A stretch of 32,264 nt of DNA, taken from Clostridia bacterium (lineage in GTDB: Bacteria > Bacillota > Clostridia > Oscillospirales > Acutalibacteraceae). A program made the position numbers and the translations under genes. Positions 30,301-32,264 of the stretch are shown one piece after another. Each line of letters begins with the position of its first letter. Position 1 is the stretch's first letter. The stretch spans positions 1 through 32,264 of the forward strand of contig JAFRXS010000173.1 of the NCBI GenBank assembly GCA_017443405.1, written 5' to 3'. Below the pieces are notes generated by a model. The model was not told where the DNA came from. It made no database searches and was given only the letters and a program-made list of their open reading frames with translations.

Positions 30301-32264
30301 TCCAAGGGCGTGGACGTGAGCGTGATCGACCCCGCCGTGCTGCTTTACGACGCGAACGCCTACGCGGCGGACGCCTCCTATCTTGTGTTTAACGACGACG
30401 GCGGCAACAATCACCACGATTTTGTGGGCTCCTCCAATCGCAATTTCTTTGTTGAGACCGAGCTCACCGCGGGGACCGCCTACCTGATCGGCGTCAAGAA
30501 TTACCGCCGCACGCTGGGCGATATCCCCTTCCGGATCGAAAGAGTTTATTCCGTGACCTACGACGCCAACAACGGCGCCGGCGCGCCCGACGCGCAGAGC
30601 AAGTATTACGGCAAAGACCTTACGCTCAGTTCCGCGGAGCCCACCCGCGATAATTACAGCTTCAAGGGCTGGGCGACGGACAGTACCGCGACCGCCGCGG
30701 AATATGCCGCCGGCGGCGGGTATACCGCCGACGCGGACGCCGTCCTTTACGCAGTATGGGAGATCAACTCCTACACCGTCACGTTCAAGGACGGCTTTAC
30801 CGGCGCGACGCTGACGACCGCGAGCGTGGAGCACGGCTCCGCCGCGATCGCTCCGACTCCGGCGGATTATCACGCGATCGACGGCAACAACGAAAAACAC
30901 ATGAAGTTCACCGGCTGGGACAATACGTTTGTCAGCGTTACCGCCGATTTGACCGTTACCGCGCAGTACGCGCAGGAGGATCACGGTTACGGCGCGTTCG
31001 CGAGCGTCGACGGCAATGATCACAGCCGTACCTGCGCCGACTGCGGTTATGTTCAGACCGAAGCGCACGCCTGGGAGTGGATAACCGACACTGCCGCGAC
31101 CTGCGGCGCCGCGGGCGTCAAGCATCAGAAATGCAGTATCTGCGGCGCGGAACAAAATGAAAATACACCGATCGACCCGACGGGCGAGCATACCGCCGGC
31201 GAAGCGGAAGAAACCGTCATAAAGCCGGCGACCTGCGGAGAATCGGGCAGTAAGCGCGTAGTCGTCAAGTGCTCCGTTTGCGGTACCACCCTCAGCGATA
31301 CGACAGCCGAGATCCCCGCGACGGGCGAACACTCCTGGAAGTGGGTGACCGACACCGAAGCGACTTGCGGCGCGGCGGGCGTCAAGCACGAAGAATGCGA
31401 GAACTGCGACGCTACGCAGAATTCCGGTACCGAGATCCCCGCGACGGGCGAGCACGTCTGGAAGTGGGTGACAGATACCGAACCCACCTGCGGAGCGGCG
31501 GGCGTCAAGCAGGAGGAATGCGAAAACTGCGACGCTACGCAGAGCGCGGGCACCGAGATCCCCGCTACGGGCGCCCATACTCCCGGCGAGGCGGAAGAAA
31601 ATGTAATCACGCCGGCGACCTGCGGCGCGGCGGGCAGCAAGCGCATAGTCGTCAAGTGCTCCGTTTGCGGAACAACGCTCAGCGATACGACAGCCGAGAT
31701 CCCCGCTACGGGCGGGCACGTCTGGAAGTGGGTGACCGACACCGAAGCGACTTGCGGAGCCGCGGGCGTCAAGCACGAAGAGTGCGAGAACTGCGGCGCG
31801 ACACAGAGCGCGGGCACCGAGATACCCGCGACGGGCGATCATACCGCCGGCGAAGCGGAAGAAAATGTAATCACGCCGGCGACCTGCGGAGAATCGGGCA
31901 GCAAGCGCGTAGTCGTCAAGTGCTCCGTTTGCGGAACAACGCTCAGCGATACGACAGCCGAGATCCCCGCTACGGGCGAGCACGTCTGGAAGTGGGTGAC
32001 AGACACCGAAGCGACTTGCGGAGCCGCTGGCGTAAAGCACGAAGAGTGCGAGAACTGCGACGCGACACAGAGCGCGGGCACCGAGATACCCGCGACAGGC
32101 GATCATACCGCCGGCGAAGCGGAAGAATCCGTTATTACTCCGGCGACCTGCGGCGCGGCGGGAAGCAAGCGCGTAGTCGTCAAGTGCTCCGTTTGCGGAA
32201 CCACACTCAGTGATACGACAGCCGAGATCCCCGCTACGGGCGCCCAAACACCCGGCGAGGCGGA
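27379..32264 (+). CDS. Giant secreted repeat protein (InlB-type and Cys repeats), 3' end outside window
   Basis: Open from ATG 27379 (GGAGG 9 nt upstream) to the window edge, at least 1,628 residues. A signal peptide (MKKARTLLPVLLTFMLAVSV, cleavage near 33) leads into an exported region with an Ig-like segment (about 200-280). Two similar blocks of about 300-330 residues follow (about 285-610 and 750-1060), each with QDDISNSSNG, a TYYALWYPD strand and a TPS-x-T-R-KY-type strand. Each ends in an InlB/Listeria-Bacteroides repeat (VYSVAYDLRGGAG near 607; VYSVTYDANNGAG near 1056), and a third follows near 1130. From about 1,210 on, alternating 41- and 47-residue Cys-rich repeats run out of the window. 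Probably a cell-surface adhesin; the anchor must lie downstream. Confidence 0.9.
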   Translation, partial: MKKARTLLPVLLTFMLAVSVCVSAGILLAPDAEAITTQTAGNYYIKVEVHDETSTLSKYDSCNNSAGYVVVPTIKQDGTEGPLWYATVKKSEWDSDNMTATYYYHADGKNKDASTNVAVAGFPAGLRKVQTASATATNWIKNNNGSWTSRERFRVYVSADNSNWTCVLDYYEDTSAGGNWSYTNAVESSKYPALNAVAITGPTTVLTHGSAKQTYTVTAACDQYGVNWGFSSVSWASSNSNATITGGGVATFGFNGGAAYATVFTPSLYNGSYSSVNTVAVSVNPVADTIALHETKTATINAGNGHFFCFKPTTTGNYAFWAGGTDLDPLGYVFDAGCNELISQDDISNSSNGNPTAQSVLGLSSGNRHYVVYRFTSNTEYFLFTNDYYNVKSGNTKTGSYPVTVSRAVDLTFNDANSGATTTFTGMPSNQPFVIADRVSFARDNHTLIAWSESGSAAETKTVMHSETLTIPATASKTYYALWYPDSPATLTPNNDYTAAVDAGAQIRFYQFTPSSTRKYLIYGKAGTDSYVNLYDAAVYRNSAVILTSQDDSGTSDGTMNGYAFDGLTNNQFFLLRQLNANTKYLYGVKFYNSSSTGDLPFRFEEVYSVAYDLRGGAGTFADQDKFLNKDLTLSSEVPARAGYVFKGWSADPAGNTVDYAPGATYTGNADLTLYAVWAADPAFLNWAYTMGKSTYDNGGSGISGLGDAVANGKTILDSVNAYSDTYDQTQADAAANSILAALPAATLNRGITVDITAAGEGYCQRFTPSASGTYIFYSYATERAGDPYGFIYSGAGAELAKQDDISNSSNGAPAMQALLGIQNNQHYVTYNMTAGTAYYLYTRCYNTSDTGTYPVMISSPVKLTFDPTGGSETVVKENVPGGAPLPLTNIAPTRGGHSLLAWSESGEADEPKAYMANGTLTVPSSDKTYYALWYPDDPAEVSLNTDHTASVTAASQIVYYSFTPSVTSRYVLYSKGVDVSVIDPAVLLYDANAYAADASYLVFNDDGGNNHHDFVGSSNRNFFVETELTAGTAYLIGVKNYRRTLGDIPFRIERVYSVTYDANNGAGAPDAQSKYYGKDLTLSSAEPTRDNYSFKGWATDSTATAAEYAAGGGYTADADAVLYAVWEINSYTVTFKDGFTGATLTTASVEHGSAAIAPTPADYHAIDGNNEKHMKFTGWDNTFVSVTADLTVTAQYAQEDHGYGAFASVDGNDHSRTCADCGYVQTEAHAWEWITDTAATCGAAGVKHQKCSICGAEQNENTPIDPTGEHTAGEAEETVIKPATCGESGSKRVVVKCSVCGTTLSDTTAEIPATGEHSWKWVTDTEATCGAAGVKHEECENCDATQNSGTEIPATGEHVWKWVTDTEPTCGAAGVKQEECENCDATQSAGTEIPATGAHTPGEAEENVITPATCGAAGSKRIVVKCSVCGTTLSDTTAEIPATGGHVWKWVTDTEATCGAAGVKHEECENCGATQSAGTEIPATGDHTAGEAEENVITPATCGESGSKRVVVKCSVCGTTLSDTTAEIPATGEHVWKWVTDTEATCGAAGVKHEECENCDATQSAGTEIPATGDHTAGEAEESVITPATCGAAGSKRVVVKCSVCGTTLSDTTAEIPATGAQTPGEA
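31187..32264 (+). repeat. Alternating 123-bp/141-bp coding repeats (Cys modules)
   Basis: The EIPATG codons recur at 31309, 31432, 31555, 31696, 31819, 31960, 32083 and 32224, i.e. steps of 123, 123, 141, 123, 141, 123 and 141 bp. The 41-residue unit has WKWVTDTEATCG...HEECENC; the 47-residue unit has AGEAEE...PATCG...VVVKCSVCGTTLSDTTA. Each carries one TCG Cys plus a C-x2-C pair. Units are nearly identical in DNA, so copy number probably varies by recombination. Confidence 0.95.

Noticed and set aside
30244..32247. 667-codon frame on the minus strand
   Set aside because: It is the mirror of the repeat-coding giant gene; the product is Gly/Arg/Ala-biased low-complexity sequence with no signal peptide or start signal.
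31187..32264. Possible CRISPR or non-coding tandem repeat
   Set aside because: The steps (123 and 141 bp) are multiples of three and the plus frame stays open with a conserved Cys pattern, so it is coding.

Overview
The window looks like chromosomal DNA of a high-GC member of the Clostridia (Firmicutes), probably an uncultured gut-type organism. The grounds are textbook sigma-A promoters (TTGAC-N17-TATAAT class), strong GGAGG ribosome binding sites, short-stem GC-rich terminators, a PRPP synthetase of the long clostridial type, a SpoVT/AbrB antitoxin and a giant Cys-repeat/InlB-repeat surface protein. No rRNA, replication origin, phage structural gene or CRISPR array is visible. The lineage is inferred from gene content and base composition only.

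Layout. 1-480: a partial gene end and a small AT-richer gene that lacks a normal start codon, lying against the 3' end of tRNA-Arg(CCT), which has its own promoter and terminator. 639-4874 (minus): an operon of a class III (glutamate-semialdehyde-aminomutase-like) aminotransferase, 2,3-diaminopropionate ammonia-lyase, a small membrane protein and a TIM-barrel sugar-phosphate isomerase-like protein. It diverges from prs (PRPP synthetase). 6376-7464: an AbrB/PIN toxin-antitoxin operon bracketed by two inverted, nearly identical ~164-bp MITE-like elements; a third, truncated copy lies at 27141. 7517-12213: a NimA-like flavin protein, then a GH43-like beta-propeller protein, a MATE exporter and a secreted propeller protein. 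12520-15302: a PlsC-like acyltransferase, two membrane proteins and an ACT-domain protein. 15564-17039: an HSL-type alpha/beta hydrolase and an anchored small protein. 17144-17938 (minus): an autoregulated-looking XRE regulator with membrane helices.

18400-22800 is the most unusual part. A four-helix-bundle (23S-rRNA-IVS/Avd-like) gene with its own promoter is embedded between two arrays of short hairpins. Each hairpin has its own stem, but all are separated by a constant 11-nt spacer (ATATATCGAAT on the left, its exact reverse complement ATTCGATATAT on the right), so the transcript can fold back on itself. After an aldo/keto reductase, a YczE-like membrane protein and a DUF2130 nuclease-like protein there is a second, gene-free set of hairpin arrays using other constant spacers (GTGATAT, then AATGATG, then AATTCA). 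These are joined by 35-bp repeats and GC-rich palindromes, and the first 35-bp repeat unit supplies the stop codon of the DUF2130 gene.

22948-26990: an SPFH-domain/zinc-ribbon protein with two membrane companions, an AlkD-like DNA glycosylase and a PIG-L-type deacetylase, tightly packed and ending in a strong terminator. 27379 to the window end: an open-ended secreted protein of more than 1,628 residues with duplicated ~450-residue blocks, InlB-type repeats and an alternating 41/47-residue cysteine repeat. Across the window, UGA stop codons are strikingly often followed by C.
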